Assembly (NCBI RefSeq): GCF_030651995.1
Contig: NZ_JAUSBN010000041.1
Coordinates: 106,075-170,074, forward strand
Reading direction: 5' to 3'
From: Reyranella sp.
GTDB taxonomy: Bacteria > Pseudomonadota > Alphaproteobacteria > Reyranellales > Reyranellaceae
DNA: 64,000 bases
In this document: positions 9,985-22,643 of the stretch, one piece after another
How positions within the stretch are numbered: position 1 is the first letter of the stretch
Layout of the letters: every line of letters starts with the position of its first letter
Translations under genes and position numbers: made by a program
Notes under the pieces: model-generated
What the model saw: only the letters and a program-made list of their open reading frames with translations
What the model was told of the DNA's origin: nothing
Database searches by the model: none

Positions 9985-10350
9985 ATGGAAGCTCTTCTGC
10001 GGGAATACCTGCCAATCCTGATCTTCCTTGGACTAGCCTTCGGGTTGGTCTGCGCCATGCTCGGCGGGTCGTATCTGATCGCCCGCCAGAATCCGAACTC
10101 GGAAAAGCTGTCGCCGTTCGAATGCGGCTTCGCACCGTTCGACGATGCGCGCGGCCAGTTCGACGTTCGCTTCTATCTCGTCGCGATCCTTTTCATCATC
10201 TTCGATCTCGAGGTCGCGTTCCTGTTTCCGTGGGCGGTGGCGCTGGGCGATATCGGCCTTTTCGGCTTCTGGTCGATGATGCTGTTCCTCGGCGTGCTGA
10301 CGGTGGGCTTCATCTACGAATGGCGTAAGGGAGCCCTGGAATGGGAGTGA
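9985..10350 (+). CDS. nuoA: NADH-quinone oxidoreductase subunit A
   Basis: A 121-residue membrane subunit of respiratory complex I (ND3 family) with three transmembrane helices. The conserved loop is YECGF-like ([27 protein letters not shown] in part), followed by [13 protein letters not shown] chose the ATG at 9985 because AAGGGG lies at proper spacing before it; an in-frame GTG two codons upstream is the alternative. It opens the 14-gene nuo operon and its 3' end overlaps nuoB by 10 bp. Confidence 0.97.
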   Translation: MEALLREYLPILIFLGLAFGLVCAMLGGSYLIARQNPNSEKLSPFECGFAPFDDARGQFDVRFYLVAILFIIFDLEVAFLFPWAVALGDIGLFGFWSMMLFLGVLTVGFIYEWRKGALEWE

Positions 10351-10874
10351 TCACTCCGGCCAAGCCCAATTCGGCGGCCGAGGCGGCGCTGTCGCGGGCG
10401 CTTAACGACGAGCTGGCCGACAAGGGTTTCGTGGTCGCCCAGCTCGACAAGCTGGTCACCTGGGCGCGCACCGGTTCGATGTGGGGACTGACCTTCGGTC
10501 TGGCCTGCTGCGGCGTCGAGATGATCCATTGCTGGATGAGCCGCTACGATCTCGACCGCTTCGGCTTCGCCCCGATGCCCAGTCCGCGCGCCGCCGACGT
10601 GATGATCGTGGCCGGCACGCTGACCAACAAGATGGCGCCAGCGCTTCGCAAGGTTTACGACCAGATGGCCGAGCCGCGCTACGTGATCTCGATGGGCTCG
10701 TGCGCCAACGGCGGCGGCTACTATCACTACAGCTATTCCGTCGTGCGCGGCTGCGATCGCATCGTGCCGGTCGACGTCTACGTGCCGGGCTGTCCGCCGA
10801 CCGCCGAAGCGCTGCTCTATGGCGTGCTGCAGCTTCAGAAGAAGGTCCGTCGCACGGGCACGCTGGTGCGCTGA
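10341..10874 (+). CDS. nuoB: NADH-quinone oxidoreductase subunit B
   Basis: A 177-residue peripheral-arm subunit (PSST family) carrying the terminal cluster N2 that reduces quinone. Ligands visible: the tandem pair Cys56-Cys57 (GLACCGVEM), Cys121 (MGSCANGGG) and Cys151 ([11 protein letters not shown]). It overlaps nuoA by 10 bp upstream, and its stop overlaps the nuoC ATG by one base, so translation is likely coupled. Confidence 0.98.
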   Translation: MGVITPAKPNSAAEAALSRALNDELADKGFVVAQLDKLVTWARTGSMWGLTFGLACCGVEMIHCWMSRYDLDRFGFAPMPSPRAADVMIVAGTLTNKMAPALRKVYDQMAEPRYVISMGSCANGGGYYHYSYSVVRGCDRIVPVDVYVPGCPPTAEALLYGVLQLQKKVRRTGTLVR

Positions 10875-11503
10875 TGAGCGAGGCCCTCAAGGAACTCAGC
10901 GACCATATCGCCCAGACGCAGGCGGGCGTGGTGTCGAAGACGGAAGTCCGCCTCGGCGAGCTGATGCTAGAAACGACGCCGGACAAGATCGTCGCTCTGC
11001 TGACCTACCTGCGCGACGATCCGAAGTGCCTGTTCAAGCAGCTGATCGACATTTGCGGCGTCGATTGGCCCGAGCGCGAGAAGCGCTTCGACGTCGTCTA
11101 CAATCTGCTCAGCCTCAAGAACAACCAGCGCATCCGCGTGAAGGTGCAAACCGACGAAACGACGCCCGTGCCGTCGGCCGCACCGGTCTACAGCTCGGCC
11201 GGCTGGTTCGAGCGCGAGACCTACGACCTTTACGGCGTGTGGTTCTCCGACCATCCCGACCTGCGCCGCATCCTCACGGACTACGGTTTCGAAGGGCACC
11301 CGCTGCGCAAGGATTTCCCGCTGACCGGCTTCGTCGAGCTGCGCTGGGACGACGTGCAGAAGCGCGTCGTGTACGAGCCGGTGAAGCTCGCCCAGGAATT
11401 CCGCCGCTTCGACTTCCTCAGCCCCTGGGAAGGGGCGCCCAAGGTTCTTCCGGGCGACGAGAAGGCCCAGGAACCGGCCGCGGCACCGGCGAAGGCGAAC
11501 TGA
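10874..11503 (+). CDS. nuoC: NADH-quinone oxidoreductase subunit C
   Basis: A 209-residue 30-kDa-type subunit of the peripheral arm, here separate and not fused to NuoD. The signature [38 protein letters not shown] is present in pieces around residues 115-150. The frame is open far upstream, but the ATG at 10874 overlaps the nuoB stop and gives the family N-terminus. The C-terminal tail is rich in Ala and Pro ([10 protein letters not shown]), probably disordered. Confidence 0.97.
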   Translation: MSEALKELSDHIAQTQAGVVSKTEVRLGELMLETTPDKIVALLTYLRDDPKCLFKQLIDICGVDWPEREKRFDVVYNLLSLKNNQRIRVKVQTDETTPVPSAAPVYSSAGWFERETYDLYGVWFSDHPDLRRILTDYGFEGHPLRKDFPLTGFVELRWDDVQKRVVYEPVKLAQEFRRFDFLSPWEGAPKVLPGDEKAQEPAAAPAKAN

Positions 11504-11504
11504 C

Positions 11505-12689
11505 ATGTCCGACGTCGAAATCAAGACACTGACCATGAACTTCGGGCCGCAGCATCCGGCGGCCCACGGCGTGCTGCGCCTCGTCGTCGAGATGGACGGC
11601 GAGATCGTTGAGCGCTGCGATCCGCATATCGGCCTGCTGCATCGCGGCACCGAGAAGCTGATCGAGTACAAGAGCTACCTGCAGGCGGTGCCGTACTTCG
11701 ACCGGCTCGACTACGTCTCGCCGATGAACCAGGAGCATGCCTACGCACTCGCGGTCGAGAAGCTGCTGGGCATCGAGGCGCCGGAGCGTGGCCAGTACAT
11801 CCGCGTCCTGTTCTCCGAGATCACGCGCATCCTCAACCATCTGCTGAACGTCACGACCTTCGCGATGGACGTCGGCGCGCTCACGCCGCCGCTATGGGGC
11901 TTCGAGCAGCGCGAACTGCTGATGGAATACTACGAGCAGGTGAGCGGCTCGCGCATGCACGCGGCCTATTTCCGGCCGGGCGGCGTCCACCAGGACCTGC
12001 CGGCGGGCATGCTCGATTCGATGGAAGGGTGGATCAAGCAGTTCTACCCGTTCATGAAGGACATCGAGAGCCTGCTGAACGAGAACCGCATCTTCCGTCA
12101 GCGGACGGTCGATATCGGCATCGTGTCGGCCGACCAGGCGCTCGACTGGGGATTCTCGGGCCCGCTGATCCGCGCCTCGGGCCTGCCGTGGGACCTGCGC
12201 AAGTCGCAGCCCTATGACGTCTACGATCGCATGGATTTCGACATCCCGGTCGGCAAGACCGGCGACTGCTACGCACGGTACCTCGTGCGTATCGAGGAAA
12301 TGTACCAGAGCACCCGCATCATGGAGCAGTGCATCGCCGCGCTGCGCAAGGTCGGTGGTCCGGTGCGGGTCGACGACCGCAAGATCTCGCCGCCGCGCCG
12401 CGGTGAGATGAAGGACTCGATGGAAGCGCTGATCCATCACTTCAAGCTCTACACCGAGGGCTACAAGGTGCCCGCCGGCGAGACCTACACGGCGGTCGAG
12501 GCGCCCAAGGGCGAATTCGGCGTCTATCTCGTGTCCGACGGCACCAACAAGCCTTACCGCTGCAAGATCCGCGCTCCCGGATTCCCGCACCTGCAGGCGC
12601 TCGAGATGATGACCAAGGGACACCAGCTCGCCGACATGTCGGCGAACATCGGCTCGCTCGACATCGTGTTCGGCGAGATCGACCGCTAG
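11505..12689 (+). CDS. nuoD: NADH-quinone oxidoreductase subunit D
   Basis: A 394-residue 49-kDa-type subunit, related to the large subunit of NiFe hydrogenases. With NuoB it forms the quinone-binding cavity. Conserved features include [13 protein letters not shown] near the N-terminus, [12 protein letters not shown], and the C-terminal DIVFGEIDR. It starts 1 bp after the nuoC stop. Confidence 0.98.
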   Translation: MSDVEIKTLTMNFGPQHPAAHGVLRLVVEMDGEIVERCDPHIGLLHRGTEKLIEYKSYLQAVPYFDRLDYVSPMNQEHAYALAVEKLLGIEAPERGQYIRVLFSEITRILNHLLNVTTFAMDVGALTPPLWGFEQRELLMEYYEQVSGSRMHAAYFRPGGVHQDLPAGMLDSMEGWIKQFYPFMKDIESLLNENRIFRQRTVDIGIVSADQALDWGFSGPLIRASGLPWDLRKSQPYDVYDRMDFDIPVGKTGDCYARYLVRIEEMYQSTRIMEQCIAALRKVGGPVRVDDRKISPPRRGEMKDSMEALIHHFKLYTEGYKVPAGETYTAVEAPKGEFGVYLVSDGTNKPYRCKIRAPGFPHLQALEMMTKGHQLADMSANIGSLDIVFGEIDR

Positions 12690-12700
12690 GAGACGATGCG

Positions 12701-13282
12701 ATGGCGATGATCACCGCCGACCCCAAGGACGTCCCGCAGGTCGCGAGCTTTTCCTTTACGCCCGAGTACATGGCGAAGGTCGAGGAGCAGATTGCCCATT
12801 ATCCGCCGGGCCGTCAGGCGAGCGCCGTGATCGCGGTGCTGGACCTGGCGCAGCGCCAGCAGGGCTGGCTGCCGCGCGCGGCGATGAACGAGGTGGCGCG
12901 TCTCCTCGAGATGGCGCCGATCCGCGTCTACGAGATCGCGACCTTCTATACGATGTTCCAGTTGCGGCCGAAGGGTAAGTACCTGCTACAGGTCTGCACC
13001 ACGACGCCGTGCTGGCTGCGCGGGTCCGAAGCTGTAATGAAAGCCTGCCAGCATGCCGCCGACGGCGAGACGTTCAGCGTGCAGGAGGTCGAGTGCCTGG
13101 GCGGCTGCGTCAACGCGCCGGTCGTGCAGATCAACGACGATTTCTACGAGGATCTCGACGAGGCCTCGATGAACAAGGTGCTCGACGCGCTCCGGCGCGG
13201 CGAGACGCCAAAGGCCGGACCGCAGGTGGACCGCCAGACGTCGGCGCCGCAGGGCGGCCTGACAACGCTGAAGGGCGAATAG
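12701..13282 (+). CDS. nuoE: NADH-quinone oxidoreductase subunit E
   Basis: A 193-residue 24-kDa-type subunit with a thioredoxin-like fold and a [2Fe-2S] cluster (N1a). Cluster cysteines are seen in CTTTPCWLRG and ECLGGCVNAP. A ribosome-binding AGGAGA precedes the ATG at 12701. The last ~30 residues (KAGPQVDRQTSAPQGG) are a low-complexity tail. Confidence 0.97.
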   Translation: MAMITADPKDVPQVASFSFTPEYMAKVEEQIAHYPPGRQASAVIAVLDLAQRQQGWLPRAAMNEVARLLEMAPIRVYEIATFYTMFQLRPKGKYLLQVCTTTPCWLRGSEAVMKACQHAADGETFSVQEVECLGGCVNAPVVQINDDFYEDLDEASMNKVLDALRRGETPKAGPQVDRQTSAPQGGLTTLKGE

Positions 13283-13285
13283 ACG

Positions 13286-14569
<1,284 letters not shown>

Positions 14570-14588
14570 GCGGGGCGGGGAGCAGGCA

Positions 14589-16637
14589 ATGCCCAAGGTC
14601 AAGATCGACGGCGTCGAGTTGGAGGTGCCGGCCGGCATCACCGTGCTGCAGGCCTGTGAGCTGGCGGGCGTCGAAATTCCGCGCTTCTGCTATCACGACC
14701 GTCTCTCCATTGCCGGCAATTGCCGCATGTGCCTGGTCGAGGTGAAGCCGGGCCCGCCCAAGCCGCAGGCGAGCTGCGCGCTGCCCGTCGCCGACAAGCA
14801 GGAGATCTTCACCCAGACGCCCACCGTGCAGAAGGCGCGCAAGGGGGTGATGGAATTCCTGCTCATCAACCATCCGCTGGATTGCCCGATCTGCGACCAG
14901 GGCGGCGAATGCGACCTGCAGGACCAGGCGATGGCCTACGGGTTCGACCGCAGCCGCTATCACGAGAACAAGCGCGCGGTGCCGGACAAGGAGCTTGGGC
15001 CCCTCGTCAAGACGTCGATGAACCGCTGCATCCATTGCACGCGCTGCATCCGCTTCGCGACCGAGGTCGCCGGCGTCGAGCAGCTCGGCGCCACGGGCCG
15101 CGGCGAGAGCATGGAAGTCACGACCTATGTCGAGCAGGCGCTGTCGACCGAGCTCGCCGGCAACCTGGTCGATCTCTGCCCGGTCGGCGCGCTGACGTCG
15201 AAGCCCTACGCCTTCGAGGCGCGTCCCTGGGAACTGACCAAGACCGAGTCGGTCGACGTCCTGGATGCGCTGGGCTCCAACATCCGCATCGACACGCGCG
15301 GTGCGCAGGTCATGCGCGTGCTGCCGCGCCTCAACGACGACGTGAACGAGGAGTGGATCTCCGACAAGACGCGCCACGCGATCGACGGGCTGCGTCATCA
15401 GCGGCTGGATCGGCCCTATGTCCGCACCAAGGGCAAGCTCGTGGAAGCGACCTGGGACCAGGCCTTCGCCGCCATTGCCGCCAAGCTGACCGGTCTGGAC
15501 GGAAGCAAGATCGCGGCGATCGTCGGCGACCAGTGCGACGCCGAGTCGATGGTGGCGCTGAAGGACCTCATGGCTTCGCTGGGCTCGCCCAACGTCGACT
15601 GCCGCCAGGACGGCGCCAAGCTCGACGGTCCGCGCGGCAGCTACATCTTCAATGCCGGAGTCCGTGGCATCGACCAGGCGGATGCGATCCTGCTGATCGG
15701 CACCAATCCGCGCGTCGAGTCGCCGGTGCTCAATGCCCGCATCCGCAAGCGCTATGTCCACGGAAAGTGCCCGATCGGCAGCATCGGCACCGCTGAAGAC
15801 CTGACCTATCCGGTCGAGCGGCTGGGCGCAGGCCCGGCGACGCTGCGGGAACTGGTCGATGGCAAGCTCGGCTTCTTCGACAAGCTCAAGAACGCGAAGC
15901 ACCCGCTGATTGTCGTGGGCATGGGCGCGCTTGCCCGCGAGGACGGCGCCGCGGTGCTGGCGATGGCATACGAGCTGGTCGGCAAGCTGAACGCGGTGCG
16001 TGATGACTGGAACGGCTTTGCCGTCCTGCACACGGCGGCGGCGCGAGTCGGCGGCCTCGACCTCGGCCTGGTGCCGGGCGAGGGCGGCCGCGACGTGGCC
16101 GGCATCCTGGAAGGCTGCCAGAAGAAGGAGATCGAAGCGGTCTTCCTGCTCGCGGCCGACGAGATCGATACGACCAAGCTCGGCAAGGCCTTCGTGATCT
16201 ACCAGGGCCATCATGGCGATGCCGGCGCCCATCGCGCCGACGTGATCCTCCCGGGCGCGGCCTATACCGAGAAGCCCGGTATCTACGTGAACACCGAAGG
16301 CCGCGTCCAGGTTGGTCGCCGCGCCGGTTATCCGCCGGGCGATGCCCGTGAGGACTGGGCGATCCTGCGCGCGCTGTCGGAGCGGCTGGGCAAGACGCTG
16401 CCTTACGACACGCTGCACCAGGTCCGGGCGCGACTCGTGGCCGTCAACAAGGTCTTTGCGGCGATCGACCAGCAGGCGCCCGGCGCCTGGGGCACGTTCG
16501 GCAAGCCGGGCGCGACCACCGATGCGCCGCTCAAGTCGGCGGTGCCGAACTTCTACATGACCTGTCCGATCAGCCGCGCGTCGAAGACCATGTCCGATTG
16601 CATGGCCTCCCGGTCCCATCTCATGGCGGCGGAGTAG
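14589..16637 (+). CDS. nuoG: NADH-quinone oxidoreductase subunit G
   Basis: A 682-residue 75-kDa-type subunit that carries electrons from FMN toward NuoI. The N-terminal [2Fe-2S] ferredoxin domain has [18 protein letters not shown]. It is followed by the His/Cys cluster region ([18 protein letters not shown]) and the [10 protein letters not shown] 4Fe-4S motif. The C-terminal two thirds resemble a molybdopterin oxidoreductase without cofactor motifs. The length is that of the short alphaproteobacterial/mitochondrial form, not the ~900-residue enterobacterial one. Confidence 0.97.
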   Translation: MPKVKIDGVELEVPAGITVLQACELAGVEIPRFCYHDRLSIAGNCRMCLVEVKPGPPKPQASCALPVADKQEIFTQTPTVQKARKGVMEFLLINHPLDCPICDQGGECDLQDQAMAYGFDRSRYHENKRAVPDKELGPLVKTSMNRCIHCTRCIRFATEVAGVEQLGATGRGESMEVTTYVEQALSTELAGNLVDLCPVGALTSKPYAFEARPWELTKTESVDVLDALGSNIRIDTRGAQVMRVLPRLNDDVNEEWISDKTRHAIDGLRHQRLDRPYVRTKGKLVEATWDQAFAAIAAKLTGLDGSKIAAIVGDQCDAESMVALKDLMASLGSPNVDCRQDGAKLDGPRGSYIFNAGVRGIDQADAILLIGTNPRVESPVLNARIRKRYVHGKCPIGSIGTAEDLTYPVERLGAGPATLRELVDGKLGFFDKLKNAKHPLIVVGMGALAREDGAAVLAMAYELVGKLNAVRDDWNGFAVLHTAAARVGGLDLGLVPGEGGRDVAGILEGCQKKEIEAVFLLAADEIDTTKLGKAFVIYQGHHGDAGAHRADVILPGAAYTEKPGIYVNTEGRVQVGRRAGYPPGDAREDWAILRALSERLGKTLPYDTLHQVRARLVAVNKVFAAIDQQAPGAWGTFGKPGATTDAPLKSAVPNFYMTCPISRASKTMSDCMASRSHLMAAE

Positions 16638-16641
16638 GGAC

Positions 16642-17679
16642 ATGTACGCCGATCTGATCACCTTCTTCACGACCAACTGGCTGGGCATGGCGATCGTCAT
16701 GCTGGCGCAGTGCCTTGCGGTCACCGTGCCGCTGCTGGTGGCCGTGGCCTACATGACCTATGTCGACCGCAAGGTCTGGGCCTCGATCCAGCTGCGCCGC
16801 GGTCCCAATGTCGTCGGTCCGTTCGGCCTGCTTCAGCCCTTCGCCGACGGGCTGAAGCTGGTGCTCAAGGAGACGATCGTTCCGTCGAGCGCCAACGGCG
16901 TCCTGTTCATCATCGCCCCGATGATCGCCTTCATGACGGCGCTGGTCGCCTGGGCGGTCGTGCCGTTCGACGACGGCTGGGTGATCGCCGACATCAACGT
17001 CGGTATCCTCTATCTCTTCGCCATCTCGTCGCTGGGCGTCTACGGCATCATCATCGCGGGCTGGGCCTCGAACTCGAAATACGCTTTCCTCGGTGCGCTG
17101 CGCTCGGCGGCGCAGATGGTGTCCTACGAGGTCTCGATCGGCTTCGTGCTGATCACCGTGCTGCTGTGCGTCGGCTCGCTCAACCTGTCGCAGGTCGTGC
17201 TGGCCCAGTCCGGCTGGTTCTGGAACTGGTTCTGGCTGCCGCTGCTGCCGATGTTCGTGATCTTCTTCATCTCCGCGCTGGCGGAGACGAACCGCACGCC
17301 ATTCGACCTGCCGATGTCGGAAGCCGAGCTGGTGGCGGGCTTCCACACCGAATACTCGGCCATGACCTTCGGCCTGTTCTTTCTCGGCGAGTACGCCAAC
17401 ATGATCCTGCTCTCGGCCCTGGGCGCGGTCCTGTTCCTGGGCGGCTGGCATTCGCCGATCCCCTATGCGCCGTTCACCCTGGTGCCGGGCGTGGTCTGGT
17501 TCGCCCTCAAGATCGCCTTCCTGCTGTTCATCTTCAGCTGGACCAAGGGCACCCTGCCTCGTTACCGCTACGACCAGCTGATGCGTCTGGGCTGGAAGGT
17601 GTTCCTGCCCGTGTCGCTGGGCTGGGTCGTCCTCACCGCTGCCGTCCTGACGTTCGGCGGCTGGCTGCCGAAGCCCTAG
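16642..17679 (+). CDS. nuoH: NADH-quinone oxidoreductase subunit H
   Basis: A 345-residue membrane subunit (ND1 family) with about eight transmembrane helices. It joins the peripheral arm to the proton-pumping arm and lines the quinone entry. Conserved motifs are [21 protein letters not shown] near the N-terminus, [23 protein letters not shown], and [12 protein letters not shown] near the end. It starts 4 bp after the nuoG stop. Confidence 0.98.
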   Translation: MYADLITFFTTNWLGMAIVMLAQCLAVTVPLLVAVAYMTYVDRKVWASIQLRRGPNVVGPFGLLQPFADGLKLVLKETIVPSSANGVLFIIAPMIAFMTALVAWAVVPFDDGWVIADINVGILYLFAISSLGVYGIIIAGWASNSKYAFLGALRSAAQMVSYEVSIGFVLITVLLCVGSLNLSQVVLAQSGWFWNWFWLPLLPMFVIFFISALAETNRTPFDLPMSEAELVAGFHTEYSAMTFGLFFLGEYANMILLSALGAVLFLGGWHSPIPYAPFTLVPGVVWFALKIAFLLFIFSWTKGTLPRYRYDQLMRLGWKVFLPVSLGWVVLTAAVLTFGGWLPKP

Positions 17680-17691
17680 GAGCAATCGCCA

Positions 17692-18180
17692 ATGGCTTCC
17701 CTCGACCGTACCGCGCGCGCCTTCCTGCTCACCGAGCTGCTGGCGGGCTTCGCCCTCACCCTGAAGTACATGTTCAAACCCAAGGTGACGGTGAACTATC
17801 CCTACGAGAAGGGTCCGCTCAGCCCGCGCTTCCGCGGCGAGCATGCCTTGCGCCGCTACCCCAACGGCGAGGAGCGTTGCATCGCCTGCAAGCTCTGCGA
17901 GGCGATCTGCCCCGCCCAGGCCATCACGATCGAGGCCGAGCCGCGCGACGACGGCAGCCGCCGCACGACGCGCTACGACATCGACATGACCAAGTGCATC
18001 TATTGCGGCTTCTGCCAGGAAGCCTGCCCGGTCGATGCGATCGTGGAGGGGCCGAACTTCGAGTTCTCGACCGAGACGCGCGAGGAACTCATGTACAACA
18101 AGGACAAGCTGCTCGCCAACGGCGACCGGTGGGAGACACTGATCGCGGCGAACCTCCACTCCGAAGCGGCGTATCGCTGA
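17692..18180 (+). CDS. nuoI: NADH-quinone oxidoreductase subunit I
   Basis: A 162-residue TYKY-type ferredoxin subunit with two [4Fe-4S] clusters (N6a, N6b). The motifs [15 protein letters not shown] and [15 protein letters not shown] are both intact, and an amphipathic N-terminal helix ([20 protein letters not shown]) packs against the membrane arm. It passes electrons from NuoG to NuoB. Confidence 0.98.
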   Translation: MASLDRTARAFLLTELLAGFALTLKYMFKPKVTVNYPYEKGPLSPRFRGEHALRRYPNGEERCIACKLCEAICPAQAITIEAEPRDDGSRRTTRYDIDMTKCIYCGFCQEACPVDAIVEGPNFEFSTETREELMYNKDKLLANGDRWETLIAANLHSEAAYR

Positions 18181-18203
18181 GCCGGGCGGGGGAGAGACAG
18201 ATC

Positions 18204-18818
18204 ATGATACTCCAGGCCCTGGCCTTCTACGTCTTCGCCGCGATCACGGTGGCTTCGGCCGCCATGGTCGTCGTCTCGCGCAATCCCGTCTATTCGGTGC
18301 TGTTCCTGATCCTGGCGTTTTTCAACGCCGCAGGCCTGTTCCTGCTGATCGGGGCCGAGTTCATCGCGATGATCCTGGTCATCGTCTATGTCGGCGCGGT
18401 GGCGGTGCTCTTCCTCTTCGTGGTCATGATGCTCGACATCAACCTCACGCAGCTGCGGGAGGGGTTCCTCGATTACTTCCCGGTGGGCGCGCTGATCGGC
18501 GCTGTGCTGTTCGCGGAGCTGCTGCTGGGCGTCGGCATCATCGGTGCCGGCTCGGCGACCATCGCGGGCCTGAATGAGCATGGCGCCCAGGTGACGGCGA
18601 TCGACAATACGCGTGCCATCGGGCGGGTGCTCTACACCCAGTACTTCTATCTCTTCCAGGTCGCCGGGCTGGTGCTGCTGGTCGCCATGATCGGCGCCAT
18701 CGTACTCACCCTGCGCAGCCGGCCCGGCGTCCGCCGCCAGAAGGCGGGCGAGCAGATCAACCGCACGAAGGAACAGTCGATCACGGTGGTCAAGGTGCCG
18801 ACGCGGGGAGGGGTGTGA
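18204..18818 (+). CDS. nuoJ: NADH-quinone oxidoreductase subunit J
   Basis: A 204-residue membrane subunit (ND6 family) with five predicted helices. The conserved core is [41 protein letters not shown]. The frame is open far upstream inside nuoH/nuoI, but the ATG at 18204 after GGGGGAGAGACAG gives the family N-terminus. The stop overlaps the nuoK start by one base. Confidence 0.97.
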   Translation: MILQALAFYVFAAITVASAAMVVVSRNPVYSVLFLILAFFNAAGLFLLIGAEFIAMILVIVYVGAVAVLFLFVVMMLDINLTQLREGFLDYFPVGALIGAVLFAELLLGVGIIGAGSATIAGLNEHGAQVTAIDNTRAIGRVLYTQYFYLFQVAGLVLLVAMIGAIVLTLRSRPGVRRQKAGEQINRTKEQSITVVKVPTRGGV

Positions 18819-19126
18819 TGACGATCGGCCTGGGCCATTACCTCACCGTCGCCGCGGTGCTGTTCACGATGGGCATTCTCGGCATCTTCCTGAACCGCAA
18901 GAACGTCATCGTCATCCTGATGTGCGTGGAGCTGATGCTCCTCGCGGTGAACATCAACCTGGTGGCCTTCTCGGTCTTCCAGGGCAACATCGTCGGGCAG
19001 ATCTTCGCCATGCTGGTGCTGACCGTGGCCGCCGCGGAGGCGGCGATCGGGCTGGCGATCCTGGTGGTCTATTTCCGCAACCGCGGAACGATCGAAGTCG
19101 AAGACATCAATGCGATGAAGGGCTAG
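18818..19126 (+). CDS. nuoK: NADH-quinone oxidoreductase subunit K
   Basis: A 102-residue, three-helix membrane subunit (ND4L family, related to MrpC). The two buried glutamates used in proton translocation are seen in VELMLLAVN and [10 protein letters not shown] chose the ATG at 18818, which overlaps the nuoJ TGA; a GTG one codon earlier is also in frame. Confidence 0.97.
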   Translation: MTIGLGHYLTVAAVLFTMGILGIFLNRKNVIVILMCVELMLLAVNINLVAFSVFQGNIVGQIFAMLVLTVAAAEAAIGLAILVVYFRNRGTIEVEDINAMKG

Positions 19127-19139
19127 GGGCGCGCTCATC

Positions 19140-21107
19140 ATGGATCTCGCCATCAAGCTCATCGTCTTCCTGCCGCTGCTCGCGGCGGCGATCGCCGGCC
19201 TCTTCTGCCGCGTCATCGGGGCACGTCCCGCGCAGGTCGTGACCAGTGCCGCGCTGCTGATCGCGGCGGCCCTCTCGGTCTTCGTCTTCGTAAAGATCGG
19301 CTTCGGGACGGAGAAGCTGATCGTCGTGAAGCTCTTCTCCTGGATCGATTCAGGGACCCTCGACATCGCCTGGGCGCTGCGCGTCGACACGCTGACCGCG
19401 GTCATGCTGATCGTGGTCACCGGCGTGTCGTCGATGGTCCACATCTATTCCATCGGCTACATGGAAGACGATCCCGGCATCCCGCGCTTTATGTCGTATC
19501 TCAGCCTGTTCACCTTCTTCATGCTGATGCTGGTGACGGCCGACAACCTCGTGCAGCTCTTCTTCGGCTGGGAAGGCGTGGGCCTCGCTTCCTACCTGCT
19601 GATCGGCTTCTGGTACGACAAGCCCTCCGCCAATGCCGCCGCGATGAAGGCCTTCATCGTGAACCGGGTCGGCGACTTCGGTTTCGCGCTGGGCATCTTC
19701 GCCGTCTGGATGCTGTCGGGCTCGGTCGGCTTCGAGGAGATCTTCGGCAAGGCACCGCAGATGGCGCAGATGCGCATCGAGTTCCTCGGCATGGACCTGC
19801 CGGCACTGGAGACCGCCTGCCTGCTGCTGTTCGTCGGCGCGATGGGCAAGTCGGCGCAGCTCGGCCTGCACACCTGGCTTCCGGACGCGATGGAAGGCCC
19901 GACCCCGGTCTCGGCCCTGATCCATGCCGCCACGATGGTCACCGCCGGCGTCTTCATGGTCTGCCGCCTGTCGCCGCTGTTCGAGCTGGCGCCCACCGCC
20001 TCCATGGTCGTGACCCTGATCGGCGCCGCGACGGCCTTCTTCGCCGCGACCGTCGGCCTGACCCAGTTCGACATCAAGCGCGTCGTCGCCTATTCGACCT
20101 GCAGCCAGCTCGGCTACATGTTCTTCGCCTGCGGCGTGGGCGGCTACTCTGGCGCCATGTTCCACCTCACGACGCACGCCTTCTTCAAGGCGCTGCTGTT
20201 CCTCGGCTCGGGCTCGGTGATCCACTGCCTCCATCACGAGCAGGACATGCGCAAAATGGGGGGCGTGCGCGAGAAGGCGCCGCAGACCTTCATCCTGATG
20301 TGGGTCGGAACCCTGGCACTGTCGGGCATCGGCATCCCGTTCCTCCTAGGCAACGGCCTGGGATTCGCGGGCTTCTACTCCAAGGACATCATGCTGGAGT
20401 CGGCCTACGGCGCGCACACGACGGTCGGCCTGATCGCCTTCTGGCTGGGCATCATCGCCGCCTTCATGACCGCCTTCTACTCGACGCGCCTGATGTTCAT
20501 GACCTTCTACGGCAAGTATCGTGGCGATCATCACACCTGGGATCATGCCCACGAGTCGCCGCTGGTCATGATGATCCCGCTCTATGTGCTGGGCATCGGC
20601 GCCGCGTTCTCGGGCCTGGTCGGCTACGACTGGTTCGTCGGCCACGACTGGCGCGCCTTCTGGGGCAATTCGCTCGCCGTGAAGGCCACGGAAGAGGTGC
20701 TGCACCACGCCCACGAGGTGCCGCTCTGGGTGAAGCTGCTGCCGCTGGCGTTCGCGGTCGCCGGCATCGCCCTCAGCTACTACTACTACGTCCTGCGCAC
20801 CGACATGCCGGAGCGCACGGTGAAGCGGTTCCCGGGCCTGCACGCGCTGTTCTACAACAAGTGGTACTTCGACGAGCTCTACGATGCGGTGTTCGTTAAG
20901 CCCTCGCTGGCCATAGGCCGCTTCCTCTGGAAGAAGGGCGACGGCGCCGTGATCGACGGGCTTGGCCCCGACAATGTGGCCGCTCGAGCGCAGGACATGG
21001 CGGGCATGCTGATGCGCTTCCAGAGCGGCTATCTCTATCACTACGCGTTCGTGATGCTGGTCGGCGTGGCCGGTCTCGTCACCTATTTCATACTGTCGGC
21101 GAGGTAA
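19140..21107 (+). CDS. nuoL: NADH-quinone oxidoreductase subunit L
   Basis: A 655-residue antiporter-like proton-pumping subunit (ND5 family). Conserved parts are [19 protein letters not shown], the [25 protein letters not shown] segment (in pieces near residue 245) and the lysine/histidine-rich channel residues of TM7-TM12. The C-terminal lateral helix region and last anchor helix ([19 protein letters not shown]) are present, so the gene is full length. Confidence 0.98.
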   Translation: MDLAIKLIVFLPLLAAAIAGLFCRVIGARPAQVVTSAALLIAAALSVFVFVKIGFGTEKLIVVKLFSWIDSGTLDIAWALRVDTLTAVMLIVVTGVSSMVHIYSIGYMEDDPGIPRFMSYLSLFTFFMLMLVTADNLVQLFFGWEGVGLASYLLIGFWYDKPSANAAAMKAFIVNRVGDFGFALGIFAVWMLSGSVGFEEIFGKAPQMAQMRIEFLGMDLPALETACLLLFVGAMGKSAQLGLHTWLPDAMEGPTPVSALIHAATMVTAGVFMVCRLSPLFELAPTASMVVTLIGAATAFFAATVGLTQFDIKRVVAYSTCSQLGYMFFACGVGGYSGAMFHLTTHAFFKALLFLGSGSVIHCLHHEQDMRKMGGVREKAPQTFILMWVGTLALSGIGIPFLLGNGLGFAGFYSKDIMLESAYGAHTTVGLIAFWLGIIAAFMTAFYSTRLMFMTFYGKYRGDHHTWDHAHESPLVMMIPLYVLGIGAAFSGLVGYDWFVGHDWRAFWGNSLAVKATEEVLHHAHEVPLWVKLLPLAFAVAGIALSYYYYVLRTDMPERTVKRFPGLHALFYNKWYFDELYDAVFVKPSLAIGRFLWKKGDGAVIDGLGPDNVAARAQDMAGMLMRFQSGYLYHYAFVMLVGVAGLVTYFILSAR

Positions 21108-21115
21108 GGCCCCCG

Positions 21116-22630
21116 ATGTCGAGTTGGCCCATCCTCTCTCTGGTCACGTTCCTGCCGCTGGTGGGGGCGCTTTTCTGCCTGATCGTCAACGGCCCGAAAG
21201 AGGCTGTCGACCGTAACTGCCGCAGCGTGGCGCTGGTCACGACGCTGGCGACCTTCCTGATCTCGCTTCTTCTCTGGATCCGCTTCGACCCGACGAAGGC
21301 GGGGTTCCAGTTCGAGGAGAAGGTCGCCTGGGTGCCGGCGCTGAACATCGGCTATCACGTCGGCATCGACGGCATCTCGCTGTTCTTCGTGCTGCTGTCG
21401 ACCCTGCTGACGCCGATCTGCATCCTGGCGAGCTGGGAATCGATCAAGGTCCGCGTCAGGGAATACATGATCGCGTTCCTCGTGCTCGAGACCTTCATGG
21501 TCGGCATGTTCTGCGCGCTCGACCTGGCGCTGTTCTACATCTTCTTCGAAGGCGTCCTCATCCCGATGTTCCTGATCATCGGCGTGTGGGGCGGCAAGCG
21601 GCGCGTCTATGCGGCCTTCAAGTTCTTCCTCTACACGCTGCTCGGCTCGGTGCTGATGCTGCTGGCGATCATCGCCGTCTACGGGCAGGTCGGCACCACG
21701 GACCTGCCGACGGTGATGGAGAAGCTCGACCTGCCGTTCACCTGGCAGTGCTGGCTGTGGCTGGCCTTCTTCGCGTCGTTCGCGGTGAAGGTGCCGATGT
21801 GGCCGGTCCACACCTGGCTGCCGGACGCCCACGTCGAGGCGCCGACCGCGGGCTCCGTCATCCTGGCCGGCGTGCTGCTGAAGATGGGCGGCTACGGCTT
21901 CCTGCGCTTCTCGATCCCGCTGTTTCCCGAGGCGACGCAGTACTTCGCGCCGATGGTCTTCGCCCTCTCCATCGTGGCCGTGATCTACACCTCGCTGGTC
22001 GCGCTGGTGCAGGAGGACATGAAGAAGCTGATCGCCTATTCGTCGGTCGCCCATATGGGCTTCGTGACGATCGGCGCCTTCGTCATGAACATGCAGGGTG
22101 TGCAGGGCTCGATCTTCCAGATGCTGAGCCACGGCATCGTGTCGGCCGCGCTGTTCCTCTGTGTCGGCGTGGTCTACGACCGCATGCACACCCGGGAGAT
22201 CGCGGCCTATGGCGGCCTCGTGCATCGCATGCCGCGCTACGCCTTCACCTTCCTGTTCTTCACCCTGGCAAGCGTGGGGCTGCCCGGCCTGTCGGGCTTC
22301 GTCGGCGAGTTCCTGGTCCTGCTGGGTGCCTTCAAGGCCAATACCTGGGTGGCGTTCCTGGCTTCGACCAGTCTCATCCTGGGCGCGGCCTACGCGCTCT
22401 GGCTCTATCGCAAGATCGTCTTCGGCGAGCTCACCAAGGACTCGCTCAAGGGCATCCTCGACATGAACGGTCGCGAGATCGCGATCTTCCTGCCGCTGGT
22501 GCTGCTGACGATCTGGATGGGTGTCTATCCCAACTCCTTCCTCGACCCGATGGCGCCGGCGGTGGACAAGCTGATCGGCGACTATCAGGCGGCTTTGAAG
22601 CTCGCCCGCACCGCGGCGCTGGTACCGTGA
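21116..22630 (+). CDS. nuoM: NADH-quinone oxidoreductase subunit M
   Basis: A 504-residue antiporter-like proton-pumping subunit (ND4 family) with about 14 transmembrane helices. Motifs seen are [35 protein letters not shown] and [22 protein letters not shown]. It starts 8 bp after nuoL. Confidence 0.98.
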   Translation: MSSWPILSLVTFLPLVGALFCLIVNGPKEAVDRNCRSVALVTTLATFLISLLLWIRFDPTKAGFQFEEKVAWVPALNIGYHVGIDGISLFFVLLSTLLTPICILASWESIKVRVREYMIAFLVLETFMVGMFCALDLALFYIFFEGVLIPMFLIIGVWGGKRRVYAAFKFFLYTLLGSVLMLLAIIAVYGQVGTTDLPTVMEKLDLPFTWQCWLWLAFFASFAVKVPMWPVHTWLPDAHVEAPTAGSVILAGVLLKMGGYGFLRFSIPLFPEATQYFAPMVFALSIVAVIYTSLVALVQEDMKKLIAYSSVAHMGFVTIGAFVMNMQGVQGSIFQMLSHGIVSAALFLCVGVVYDRMHTREIAAYGGLVHRMPRYAFTFLFFTLASVGLPGLSGFVGEFLVLLGAFKANTWVAFLASTSLILGAAYALWLYRKIVFGELTKDSLKGILDMNGREIAIFLPLVLLTIWMGVYPNSFLDPMAPAVDKLIGDYQAALKLARTAALVP

Positions 22631-22643
22631 GCGGCCGGGAGTA

